Assembly (NCBI RefSeq): GCF_900102515.1
Contig: NZ_FMVS01000014.1
Location: 32,335 to 96,334 of the forward strand
Reading direction: 5' to 3'
Origin: Butyrivibrio sp. INlla14
Lineage (GTDB): Bacteria > Bacillota > Clostridia > Lachnospirales > Lachnospiraceae
Length of the DNA: 64,000 bases
Each line of letters starts with the position of its first letter. Position 1 is the stretch's first letter. Shown one piece after another: positions 45,981 to 53,839 of this stretch. Below the pieces are notes generated by a model. The model was not told the DNA's origin, made no database searches, and worked only from the letters and a program-made list of their open reading frames with translations. A program made the translations under genes and the position numbers.

Positions 45981-46769
45981 ATGAACAGAACCAGAAAAAT
46001 AAAGGAAATTATAGGCTCAGTTTTAGAAGAAAGAGGAATAAAGTATCTTCGTAAGGAACATGGAATAGTATGGAATTTTGAAAGAAAAGTAGGTGAAGTT
46101 GTACAGAATGTCATTATCCAGCAACACAACCAATATGATAAAGAATATAAAATATCCTTTTGGACTTCAGCCAGAGGAAACGGTGTGAAAGAAATAGGGA
46201 ATATTCTTGAAAAGTACAAAGATAAAGAATATTGGCCAGCAGAAACAGATGAAGAATTCATCAAGGTTTTGAATTTCTTTGCTTCTTTTATCAAGGATTA
46301 TGGATTTGATTTGCTAGAGGATATGTTAACAGAAAAGCCTGATTCTTTTGAAACACCCGAAAGAAAGCAATATTTTAAACAGCATTGGCGAGAACTAGCA
46401 AAAAAATATGATGATATTTATCATGTTTTAGGCAATGGAACTGCTGAAGATCAACTGAGACATATAGATGATATCCTGTTTGAAAATCGTGAAGCTGAGG
46501 AAACTCCAGAAAAAGTTGAAGAAGTCAATGAATTTCTATTGGGAATGGCAGCTGTATTGACAGAAGTGATTATAAGATTTCAAGGCAATGGGGAGTTGGT
46601 TTTTGATTCGTATAGAGTTGAAATTAAACTAGAAAAGGAGATATTCAATATATGGCCAATTTATGTAATTGTCCAGGCCTGGTTAAGGTATCATAAGAAT
46701 GGCGATAGATCTGAAAAAATTGTTTGGAGACAAACTAGGATGTCTGCGACAATGAAAATATGTAAGTAA
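45981..46769 (+). CDS. Immunity-like protein, copy 3
   Basis: A 262-residue paralogue. It has the same first two thirds as copy 2, with small changes such as NILEKYKDKEYWPAET, and a different end (FNIWPIYVIVQAWLRYH, MSATMKICK). The leader AAGATGCACGGAAACATTAG at 45951-45970 also occurs before the truncated copy at 46854, so leader and gene were duplicated together. Confidence 0.75.
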   Translation: MNRTRKIKEIIGSVLEERGIKYLRKEHGIVWNFERKVGEVVQNVIIQQHNQYDKEYKISFWTSARGNGVKEIGNILEKYKDKEYWPAETDEEFIKVLNFFASFIKDYGFDLLEDMLTEKPDSFETPERKQYFKQHWRELAKKYDDIYHVLGNGTAEDQLRHIDDILFENREAEETPEKVEEVNEFLLGMAAVLTEVIIRFQGNGELVFDSYRVEIKLEKEIFNIWPIYVIVQAWLRYHKNGDRSEKIVWRQTRMSATMKICK

Positions 46770-46853
46770 TGTCATAGAAATAATTATAGCTCCTCAAAAT
46801 GATTTATCAGAAAAAGAAATAATAAAGATGCACGGAAACATTAGGTTCAGATA

Positions 46854-46973
46854 ATGAACAGAACCAGAAAAATAAAAGAAATAATAGGCTCAGTTTTAGA
46901 GGAAAAGGGAATAAAGTATCTTCGCAAGGAACATGGAATTAATTGTGGTTATGAAAAGGATTTTAGAATATGA
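46854..46973 (+). pseudogene. Truncated immunity-like copy
   Basis: Thirty-nine codons identical in kind to the start of copies 2 and 3 (MNRTRKIKEIIGSVLEEKG...LRKEHGI), then an abrupt switch to NCGYEKDFRI and stop. The TGA overlaps the next gene's ATG (ATGA). The switch marks a recombination end point. Confidence 0.75.
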
Positions 46974-47269
46974 ACGGTAAAATTTTAATGGATACAACTG
47001 TATACACCAGTATCACTGACTCTATCGGGACATCAGCTGAAAGCTGTGTACTACCGGATATTGAACCTTTGCCTGGAGAGTTGACGGAAGGGACGGAAAT
47101 AACTTTTTTGCTGCATGAAGATATAGAGAGGTTGTATGAACTGATGAAAGATCATAATGTTCATACTGCAGAGGTTTTGCCAAAAGCTCTTTTAACTGCG
47201 AGAGATTCATTCATAGCAATAGACGAGGCGGGGGCTAGAAGTATCAAGTTTAGAGGAGAAATGCGGTGA
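46970..47269 (+). CDS. Small protein resembling LXG-toxin partner (YwqI/DUF5344-like)
   Basis: A 99-residue protein with a short structured start and one long helix (HEDIERLYELMKDHNVHTAEVLPKALL). Size, helix and coupling to the next coiled-coil gene resemble the B. subtilis ywqI-ywqH pair and the Lap proteins that bind LXG domains before type VII export. It overlaps the truncated copy upstream by 4 bp and the next gene by 4 bp. No sequence signature proves it. Usually such genes lie before the toxin, not behind it. Confidence 0.55.
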   Translation: MNGKILMDTTVYTSITDSIGTSAESCVLPDIEPLPGELTEGTEITFLLHEDIERLYELMKDHNVHTAEVLPKALLTARDSFIAIDEAGARSIKFRGEMR

Positions 47270-47646
47270 GTAGAATCGACGAGATACAGGGTGAGATTTG
47301 TTCTCTCAATAATCAGATTTCTGAATATGAGGATAATATTTCTGAGCTATTAGAGGTACGGGATTACATAGTGGGAGAACTGCAAAGAGTTGAAGATGTT
47401 TCCAGTGAAATTAGAGCATATGATACGACTAAGGGTGACCAATGGCTTGGGAATCTGAATCTTGAAATGCAGGATAATAAGGATTATATTTCTAGGACAA
47501 TTTTGACATTTTCAATGCAAACAGAGAATTTTATAAACTCGATATATGTTGCTGTGGGGCGGCTAAGGGCTATGATAAATGACTGTAAGGGTAGAATATG
47601 CGAACTGGAGAGCCAGATGTCTGAATTTGCAGATGTGAGTGTATAG
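47266..47646 (+). CDS. Coiled-coil protein resembling LXG-toxin partner (YwqH/DUF5082-like)
   Basis: A 126-residue protein made almost wholly of helices: an amino coiled coil (SLNNQISEYEDNISELLEV) and a carboxyl helix (GRICELESQMSEFAD). This is the shape of DUF5082 (YwqH) proteins found beside LXG toxins. Its start overlaps the previous stop by 4 bp, so the two are made together and probably form a heteromer. Assignment rests on shape and context. Confidence 0.55.
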   Translation: MSRIDEIQGEICSLNNQISEYEDNISELLEVRDYIVGELQRVEDVSSEIRAYDTTKGDQWLGNLNLEMQDNKDYISRTILTFSMQTENFINSIYVAVGRLRAMINDCKGRICELESQMSEFADVSV

Positions 47647-47675
47647 GTTTGTAAAGTGGCGTAATTTATGATAAA

Positions 47676-47736
47676 TTGACAAATCCGCTATAGCGTATTA
47701 TAGTTTAGAAAAAGAACTATTCGCTATAGCGGATTT
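47676..47736 (+). promoter_or_regulatory. Consensus promoter with two identical palindromic operators
   Basis: TTGACA (47676-47681) and TATAGT (47699-47704) are 17 bp apart. The palindrome CGCTATAGCG lies between them at 47686-47695 and again at 47722-47731. Extended, they form a 15-bp inverted repeat (AAATCCGCTATAGCG and its complement). Their centres are 36 bp apart. Binding would block the promoter of the XRE gene that starts at 47771. Confidence 0.8.
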
Positions 47737-47770
47737 TGATTTTCTTGAGCTGGTTAATGAGGGTAGTAGT

Positions 47771-49021
47771 ATGAATTTTAATGAAAGGTTGTTCAAGATA
47801 CTCGAGGAAAGAGGCATAACGCAGAAGGAATTGTCGAAGAAATCGGGAATTTCTGAGAGTACTATTTGTGACTGGAAGAGGAAAGGGAAAGTCCCTGGAA
47901 TAGACAAGGTGCTGATTATCAGTAGAGTACTGGGAATTAGTTTGTATGATCTAATTTCAGATGATTTAATTTCGGATGATCACCCAGCTGACTATGTGCT
48001 TGATGATAAAGAGAAGCTGCTGATAGAGAGATATAGAGCGCTGGATGATGGGCACAAGAGGAGAGTGCTTGCGTATTTTGAGCAGATTTATAAACCGGAA
48101 TTGCCAAATGATACGGACAAAGAGGAGAAAACTACTGCATCTGATACGGAACTCCTTCAGCAGAAGGTGCTAGCCAGAAGGCTTCGTAAGCTTGCGAAAC
48201 TTGGAAGGATAACTTTGGATGAAACGCAGCATGCTTCTAAGTTAAATCTGCATCTTTTCAAGTATCTTGATTATATAGGCATTGATAAGCTTGAATATGT
48301 TAAGAAGTATCTGGCCAGCATTCAGCCGTTTATGATCTCAGAGATAAAATCTCAGGAGAAATTTGAAAATGCTATCTGTATCTTGGATGAATGTTATCGG
48401 ATTTCTTTGTACATTAAGGTTGATGCTACCAAGGGTGAAGAGGTAGTAGTATCTTTCCATGAGAGTAATAATAGAGGAATCGCCAGACGGAGCTCTTTTA
48501 TCGATAACATGAGCTATGTATACGTGTTTGCAGATTCTATTGGAAGCCATGTGATAGGAACGGAGAATTACACAATTAATCTTTTTATTACAAGAGGCGT
48601 TGCTACAATTCCTATAAATGTTCCAGCCAGTAGATATGATGAGGACGGATTCTTGGTTCGCTACGTTTATATCAACAATGCAATTATTGATGTAGCTAAT
48701 AGATATCTTGAGGATTTGTACACATCAGATATAGATTTCAGCCAGATAGAGGTGTTTTCTTCTACGCAGCAGCTTTCATTTACTTCTTTTGGAAATGATA
48801 TTTTTTCCAATATATCAATAATGATCGATAGTCTGATCATTCAGAATACGCTTAGTGGCAAGCAGATTGCAGATTCCGCGCTCTGCATCTATTGTGGATC
48901 ATTGGATTTGTTGGATTCAGACAAGCAGGAATTGCTAGATACGCTGCGCGAGAGATATAAGGTCAACTCTGTAAGGGCGATTCCGCAGATCCTTGAGAGG
49001 GTAGAGTTGAATTTGAGATGA
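47771..49021 (+). CDS. Long XRE-family regulator
   Basis: A 416-residue protein. Residues 4-60 are a helix-turn-helix (ITQKELSKKSGISESTICDWKRKG). A short repeat LISDDLISDD and an acidic linker lead to a long carboxyl region of unknown type with one mixed alpha/beta domain, ending in helices. The promoter carries two identical palindromes, so autorepression is likely. The gene ends the toxin region and has its own terminator. Whether it senses toxin or secretion state cannot be told. Confidence 0.75.
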   Translation: MNFNERLFKILEERGITQKELSKKSGISESTICDWKRKGKVPGIDKVLIISRVLGISLYDLISDDLISDDHPADYVLDDKEKLLIERYRALDDGHKRRVLAYFEQIYKPELPNDTDKEEKTTASDTELLQQKVLARRLRKLAKLGRITLDETQHASKLNLHLFKYLDYIGIDKLEYVKKYLASIQPFMISEIKSQEKFENAICILDECYRISLYIKVDATKGEEVVVSFHESNNRGIARRSSFIDNMSYVYVFADSIGSHVIGTENYTINLFITRGVATIPINVPASRYDEDGFLVRYVYINNAIIDVANRYLEDLYTSDIDFSQIEVFSSTQQLSFTSFGNDIFSNISIMIDSLIIQNTLSGKQIADSALCIYCGSLDLLDSDKQELLDTLRERYKVNSVRAIPQILERVELNLR

Positions 49022-49032
49022 AGAAATAAGAA

Positions 49033-49063
49033 AAACAGGTGCATTGGCAAGATGCACCTGTTT
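49033..49063 (+). terminator. Terminator after the XRE gene
   Basis: AAACAGGTGCAT pairs with ATGCACCTGTTT around a 7-nt loop, 12 bp after the stop. Confidence 0.85.
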
Positions 49064-49133
49064 CTAGGTAGGAGATTTCTTATGACTATGTATGTCACGT
49101 GTAATAACGCCTTGGCATTGACGTTTTACTATC

Positions 49134-49173
49134 TGTTAGCTTTTGCTAACAAAATGATATTAGCATAGGCTAA
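49134..49173. promoter_or_regulatory. Two TTAGC-N4-GCTAA dyads
   Basis: TTAGC-TTTT-GCTAA (extended to TGTTAGC/GCTAACA, 49134-49151) and TTAGC-ATAG-GCTAA (49160-49173), centres 24 bp apart. A TATAAT at 49224-49229 with TTTTCA 17 bp upstream follows. The dyads may control the exonuclease gene. Confidence 0.5.
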
Positions 49174-49328
49174 CAAGTTTTGCAAGAGATTTTTATAGCA
49201 TTTTCAAAAAAAACCTTTTACGATATAATACTCTTTGTGCACAATGCTTTTTGCACCTACATCATATGATATACGAATTGCATCGTTTCTTCGAAACTCT
49301 TGCAATTCTACAAGTATTGGAGAATCAA

Positions 49329-50366
49329 ATGGCTAACGAGAAATTTATTTTAATAGATGGAAGTTCAATGCTGGTTACAAATTACTATGGCAATCTTCCG
49401 AAAGCTCTTTTGTTTGAAAAGGATCCTGAGAAAAAGGAGAAGCTCTATTCTCAAATCCTGCACAACGATAAGGGGCAGTATACCAATGCCATGTACGGCA
49501 TGATGAGAACAATTCTCAAGATAATTGCTGAGCAGAAGCCTACACATATGATGTTTGCCTTCGATGCTACAAGGGATACCTTCCGCAGGGAGAAATATCC
49601 TGATTATAAGGGAAACCGTGGGGAGACTCCGGAGCCTTTGAAGGAGCAGTTTGGAAATATGGAGAAGATGCTCTCTGAGATGGGGCTGCAGGTCTTTTTT
49701 GATAACAGATATGAGGCAGATGACATTGTAGGCAGCGTTGTTACCAAGTTTGAAAAAGAGATTCCTTCTTATATTATTACCAAGGACCACGATTATTTGC
49801 AGCTTGTAAGCGACTACACAAGAGTGTGGCTGATCCAGACCAAGCAGGAGACAGCAGATGAGCTTCAGAATAAGTATGGGGCTGAGTATGGCTGGAACAG
49901 TAAGCTTGTGGCAATTCCGGACAAGGCTTTTGAGGTGACACCTCCTCTGTGCTACAAGGAGTATGGCGTTTGGCCACAGCAGATTCCTGACCTTAAGGGA
50001 ATTCAGGGCGATACAAGCGACAATATTCCTGGCGTTAAGGGAGTTAGCAGTGCTGCAATACCTCTTTTGGCTGAGTATGGAACTGTTGAGAAGGTTTATG
50101 AGGCTATTGATGCCTGCGGCGGAGATGCCAAGGCACTTAAGGCTCTTGGCGTCCATTGGAAGGACGACCTTGGAATCAGCAGAAGCCCCTTGAAGGCACT
50201 TACTGAGCACAGGGATGAAGCTCTTTTGTCAAAAGATCTGGCGCAGATCCGCAGAGATTACGATACGGGCAAGAGTCTTGAGGACTTCCGTATTAATATC
50301 AATAAGGATAGAGCCAAAGAGTTATTTTTAGAGTATGGCTTTAAGTCTCTCGTTGAGAAACTTTGA
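49329..50366 (+). CDS. Stand-alone 5'-3' exonuclease (PolA amino-domain family)
   Basis: About 345 residues, the size of the free-standing flap exonucleases related to the first domain of DNA polymerase I. Metal-binding motifs are present: FILIDGSSML, FAFDATRDTFRREKYPDYKG, YEADDIVG, TKDHDYLQL and GDTSDNIPGVKGV (the helix-hairpin-helix). It would remove RNA primers and flaps. I prefer the ATG at 49329 (GGAG 6 bp upstream) over the ATG at 49251, whose extra 26 residues look unlike the family. Confidence 0.88.
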   Translation: MANEKFILIDGSSMLVTNYYGNLPKALLFEKDPEKKEKLYSQILHNDKGQYTNAMYGMMRTILKIIAEQKPTHMMFAFDATRDTFRREKYPDYKGNRGETPEPLKEQFGNMEKMLSEMGLQVFFDNRYEADDIVGSVVTKFEKEIPSYIITKDHDYLQLVSDYTRVWLIQTKQETADELQNKYGAEYGWNSKLVAIPDKAFEVTPPLCYKEYGVWPQQIPDLKGIQGDTSDNIPGVKGVSSAAIPLLAEYGTVEKVYEAIDACGGDAKALKALGVHWKDDLGISRSPLKALTEHRDEALLSKDLAQIRRDYDTGKSLEDFRININKDRAKELFLEYGFKSLVEKL

Positions 50367-50385
50367 GTTAATATAGTGAGGATCA

Positions 50386-51123
50386 ATGCGTAATTACTAC
50401 CGTACAATAATAATTAATATTTTTAGAATAATTTTTTACGTCTTAAAGGCTCGAATATGGATACGTCATATTGACAGGCACAGCGAGGAAGAGCGCTATG
50501 CACTGGCCAATGAGATGGTTACCAAGATGAATAAGTCTTCAGGCTACAAGACAATTGCTTACGGCCAGGAGAATCTGCCCAGGGAAGGCGGATATATGCT
50601 GTATCCCAACCATCAGGGCAAGTATGATGTGCTTGGAATCTTCAATACACACGAAAAGCCCCTGACCTTTGTCATGGATGAAAAGAGATCTCATATCATT
50701 TTGGTCAATGAGTTTTTGGAGCTGGTGCAGGGAAAGCGTCTTGAGATGGACAATCCAAGGCAGACTATAAGGGTTTTCCAGGAAATTGCTCAGGAGCTAA
50801 AGGATGGCAGGAAGTACATTCTTTTCCCAGAGGGCGGTTACAAGGAAAATAACCGAAATATCGTGGAACAGTTCAAGCCAGGAAGCTTCAAGCTGGCACA
50901 GATGTCCAAGACTCCGATTGTTCCAGTTGCGCTGGTTGATTCCTACAAGGTTTATAACAGCGACGTCTGCGGGTCAGTAACCACCTATGTTTACTATCTG
51001 GATCCAATCTACTATGAGGAGTACAAGGACCTTAAGACCATGGAAATTGCTCAGATCGTGGAGGGCAGGATTAAGGCCAAGATTGCAGAGCATCTTGAAA
51101 GTCACCGAGGTGAGCAAAATTGA
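50386..51123 (+). CDS. 1-acyl-sn-glycerol-3-phosphate acyltransferase-like protein (PlsC family)
   Basis: A 245-residue acyltransferase. The catalytic HxxxxD motif is NHQGKYDVLG, and FPEGGYKEN matches the FPEG glycerol-phosphate-binding block. An amino-terminal hydrophobic segment (IIINIFRIIFYVLKA) anchors it to the membrane. It transfers an acyl group to lysophosphatidate in phospholipid synthesis. It starts 19 bp after the exonuclease gene and ends before a strong terminator. Confidence 0.87.
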   Translation: MRNYYRTIIINIFRIIFYVLKARIWIRHIDRHSEEERYALANEMVTKMNKSSGYKTIAYGQENLPREGGYMLYPNHQGKYDVLGIFNTHEKPLTFVMDEKRSHIILVNEFLELVQGKRLEMDNPRQTIRVFQEIAQELKDGRKYILFPEGGYKENNRNIVEQFKPGSFKLAQMSKTPIVPVALVDSYKVYNSDVCGSVTTYVYYLDPIYYEEYKDLKTMEIAQIVEGRIKAKIAEHLESHRGEQN

Positions 51124-51175
51124 CAGTATGACTGTTGAACTATAGACATGGAAATTTTGTTGATATGTTTACGAG

Positions 51176-51213
51176 AAAAGACCCTTGCATACTAGTGCGT
51201 GCAAGGGTCTTTT
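51176..51213 (+). terminator. Strong terminator between convergent genes
   Basis: A 14-bp perfect stem (AAAAGACCCTTGCA with TGCAAGGGTCTTTT) lies between the acyltransferase and the convergent kinase gene and should work in both directions. Confidence 0.9.
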
Positions 51214-51233
51214 GTGCATATAGATGACAGGTA

Positions 51234-52484
51234 TCACTGACAGGTCATGGCAGCTTTGACGATGAGGACATCACCTTCCTGGGTAAAGGAGGCAAAGCCG
51301 CTGTATTTCTGAGCGATGGAGCGAATCTGAGTAGTGCCTATGCCGCTTTGTATAGTCTTGGTGCTGATGGGAAGTCCTTCTTTGTTAAAAGATAAAGCGC
51401 TGGGGCAGTAGTTCTTTGACTGCAGTTTAAGTTTTCGTCCGTCATAGATAATTTCGATCTGGATGAATCTCTTTTCCTTAGGAGATTTCTCCTGGGCTTC
51501 AAGTGCATTCTCAAGAATGTTAGCCACAAGACTTGTTAGCTCTAGTTCTTCCATTGGGAAGCGCTCTGGGACAACAGCTTTGGCTCTTAGTTTGAAACCA
51601 AGCTTTTGGCAGCGTGATACATAAATTGTCAGAAGCTCATTAACAATCTTATTGTCACAGAAGGACACAGCGGTTACCTGCTCTAACATAGAGTCCAATT
51701 CTTTCAGATATTCTTTTGCCTTATCATATTCGTTATTCTGGATAAATCCCGCAAGAACCCTGTTGAAATGCCTTATATCATGTTTGTATTTTCGAATAGT
51801 ACTCTCATTATTTTCGTAGATTGAAAGCTGCTCCCTGAGGCGCTGATTTCTTTCAATCTGGAAGTAAGTTATCTTTTCATCGGATATCTTTTTCTCAATC
51901 TGATAGCAGGTGAGCTCGTATTCCATGAAGGCAGCAGCAATCATGGCTACGATGTAGATCACGGAGAACCAGTCCAGCATGTTCTGGCCGTAGGGCTGCA
52001 GGAAATATTTCATGTCAGTGTGAAATAAAATGAGACTGAGAAATAAGCCACTGAGAGCGCTGATGGAGCCGTAGACTACGCCTGAGAGGTAGTTGGTGAT
52101 AAAGGGCGTGATCAGGATAAAGAGCCAGAAGGCGTCCATTCCGATGGTCCAGTCAACTTCAGTTATGAAATGGAAAAAGAGAATCGCGCTGATGCCAAAA
52201 GAGCCGACGATACTGGCAAAGATGTGATCCTGCGTTCTTCTGGTGATGTGGGCGAGAATGCCGAATAATAGGGCGATGCAGAGGTTTGTTACTTTGCCGT
52301 GCTCATAACCGCCAGTGGCAAAAAGCGTTGCAAGAACGCTATAGGTAATAAAGCCAAGCAGCAGAATGTAGGCAGTTCTGCACTTTTGCTTCTTGACGTC
52401 TGTGGAGTTTTCAAATTCTACCAGCTGTGCCAGATTGTAGCGGAATTTAGTGTTGATTTCGAAAATGGAGAATTTTATGTGCAT
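51234..52484 (-). CDS. Orphan GHKL-type sensor histidine kinase
   Basis: About 416 residues. Five or six hydrophobic helices fill residues 25-190, then a coiled coil, the phosphoacceptor YKHDIRHFNRVLAG, the N box ANILENALEAQ and a glycine-rich ATP lid (SGIGTTQIRSIAQKYSG). This is the AgrC/NatK-type kinase class, which often senses peptides. No response regulator gene is adjacent. I use the ATG at 52484 because GGAGG lies 5 bp upstream; the in-frame start at 52508 has none. Confidence 0.85.
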   Translation of the reverse strand: MHIKFSIFEINTKFRYNLAQLVEFENSTDVKKQKCRTAYILLLGFITYSVLATLFATGGYEHGKVTNLCIALLFGILAHITRRTQDHIFASIVGSFGISAILFFHFITEVDWTIGMDAFWLFILITPFITNYLSGVVYGSISALSGLFLSLILFHTDMKYFLQPYGQNMLDWFSVIYIVAMIAAAFMEYELTCYQIEKKISDEKITYFQIERNQRLREQLSIYENNESTIRKYKHDIRHFNRVLAGFIQNNEYDKAKEYLKELDSMLEQVTAVSFCDNKIVNELLTIYVSRCQKLGFKLRAKAVVPERFPMEELELTSLVANILENALEAQEKSPKEKRFIQIEIIYDGRKLKLQSKNYCPSALSFNKEGLPISTKTIQSGIGTTQIRSIAQKYSGFASFTQEGDVLIVKAAMTCQ

Positions 52485-52653
52485 GGAGGCCTCCGGGGGA
52501 AATCGCAAATTTACAAAGTAAATTGCTTATTCCTCATATTTGTTAGGGTCATGAAGTAAAAATGCATAACATGCAAGCATGTAATCATTATGAATTATGT
52601 CACCTATATCATGATATAATAATATCATGAAATTTCGTATGTTTGGAGGGGCT

Positions 52654-52842
52654 ATGAGCAGGATTCTTCTTATTTACGCAGCAGTAATCTTTATTGCAGG
52701 GGTAGTTCTTTTTACATATGCAACTCTTAAGAAGGAAAAAGAGGTAGAGGAGCCGGAGACGAACGCCTGGATGCGGATCTTGTCTATCGTGCTGGTTGTA
52801 ATGGCGGCAGCGTGCCTGTTTGTGAGTTGTAGTATGAAGTGA
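52654..52842 (+). CDS. Small two-helix membrane protein
   Basis: Sixty-two residues with two hydrophobic helices (ILLIYAAVIFIAGVVLF and ILSIVLVVMAAACLFV) linked by a charged loop rich in K and E. No family recognised. GGAGGGG sits directly before the ATG at 52654; the in-frame ATG at 52627 lacks a site. A terminator follows. Confidence 0.55.
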   Translation: MSRILLIYAAVIFIAGVVLFTYATLKKEKEVEEPETNAWMRILSIVLVVMAAACLFVSCSMK

Positions 52843-52880
52843 AATGTTGTCAGATATTTGAAATCTTGTTGCACAAAATC

Positions 52881-52913
52881 GGCGGTTGTGAGATATATGA
52901 TCCCACAACCGCC
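52881..52913 (+). terminator. Terminator
   Basis: GGCGGTTGTG pairs perfectly with CACAACCGCC around a 13-nt loop, between the small membrane-protein gene and a convergent small gene. Confidence 0.75.
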
Positions 52914-52961
52914 TTATAAATTTCACGTAGAAAACAATTTCATGTTAAAAGATATTTAGTT

Positions 52962-53129
52962 TTATTTCCATTTTTTGAGACCTTCAAAAGCTATGCCAGA
53001 GATATCAATGCCACAATCAGTACTGCTGAGAGTCTGAAGGCTGGGCTTAAACTCGCCAACTCTGATAGCTTGAAGTCTTGGGAATTTAGAACTCTTTTTG
53101 GGAGAAACACCGCGTTTTTTATCTGTCAT
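52962..53129 (-). CDS. Small basic hypothetical protein
   Basis: Fifty-five residues from the ATG at 53129, which has GGAGG 7 bp upstream. Basic start (TDKKRGVSPKKSSKFPRLQ) and a carboxyl part SSTDCGIDISGIAFEGLKKW. No family recognised. The good ribosome binding site supports it as a real gene. Confidence 0.5.
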   Translation of the reverse strand: MTDKKRGVSPKKSSKFPRLQAIRVGEFKPSLQTLSSTDCGIDISGIAFEGLKKWK

Positions 53130-53337
53130 ATGGGCACCTCCGTGAGCGATGCACTTGCCTTGATCCAAGGACTGTGCAGTTAATTCCTTTTGCTACCCTC
53201 ATTATAATAGACAGACAACTTGTATGAGAAGAGTAAAAAGTCAATATTTTAACTGTTTTTGAAATATATATTCACACTTTTATCGTAAAAGAGTTATAAT
53301 ATATCCAAATATTTTTTAGCATGAGGAGGAAAACGAA

Positions 53338-53532
53338 ATGGCAGCTAAGGTTAATGCTAAGATCGAGCTTCAGTTCGGCGATAAGGCAATAAACGAAGAG
53401 CAGCTTGTTTCAATGGCTAAGAAAGCATACGGTAAAAAGGACATCAAGAACCTTGATATCTATGTAAAGCCAGAAGAAAACAAGGCTTATTACGTTGTTA
53501 ACAATGATGTCACAGGCAACTTTGATCTTTGA
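53338..53532 (+). CDS. DUF6465-type small protein
   Basis: Sixty-four residues: an AKVNAKIELQFGDK strand, a helix EEQLVSMAKKAYGKK, then LDIYVKPEENKAYYVVN. This matches the conserved core of DUF6465 proteins common in Lachnospiraceae, without the longer basic amino end that many members carry. Function unknown. GAGGAGG precedes the start. Confidence 0.75.
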   Translation: MAAKVNAKIELQFGDKAINEEQLVSMAKKAYGKKDIKNLDIYVKPEENKAYYVVNNDVTGNFDL

Positions 53533-53582
53533 TCTGATTTTTGGGAAAGCTTGCTAGTGCAATAATTTAAGACGACGATTAG

Positions 53583-53624
53583 GAGAGTGGAGAGAAACGA
53601 GGTTTTTCTTCACTCTTCTTTTGT
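53583..53624 (+). terminator. Probable terminator after the DUF6465-type gene
   Basis: AGAGTG-n-AGA-n-AAA pairs with TTT-n-TCT-n-CACTCT (paired bulges), followed by TCTTTT. Confidence 0.5.
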
Positions 53625-53755
53625 GTAGAGCACTTGCCGAGGTATTATCGAGGCTAGTGCGAACCACATCTGTGCACTTAATGAGGTAATGTCGAATTTA
53701 GTGCAGCAGATGTTTCCTTTTATGTAGAGCACTTGCCGAGGTATTATCGAGGCCC
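53625..53755 (+). repeat. Composite stem-loop element, copy 2 (a-b-a')
   Basis: Part a (53630-53660): GCACTTGCC/GGCTAGTGC around GAGGTATTATCGA. Part b (53666-53713): outer ACATCTG/CAGATGT and inner GCACTTAAT/ATTTAGTGC around GAGGTAATGTCGA. Part a' (53724-53754) repeats GTAGAGCACTTGCCGAGG and then diverges. The order and spacing match the copy at 37709-37830. No coding frame crosses it. Confidence 0.75.
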
Positions 53756-53839
53756 CATAATTTCATGATTTTTGCTTAGTTGACTTACATGGTATAATAG
53801 AGTGTCGGAGTGCGTGTTTTAGAAAGAAGGATATATAAA

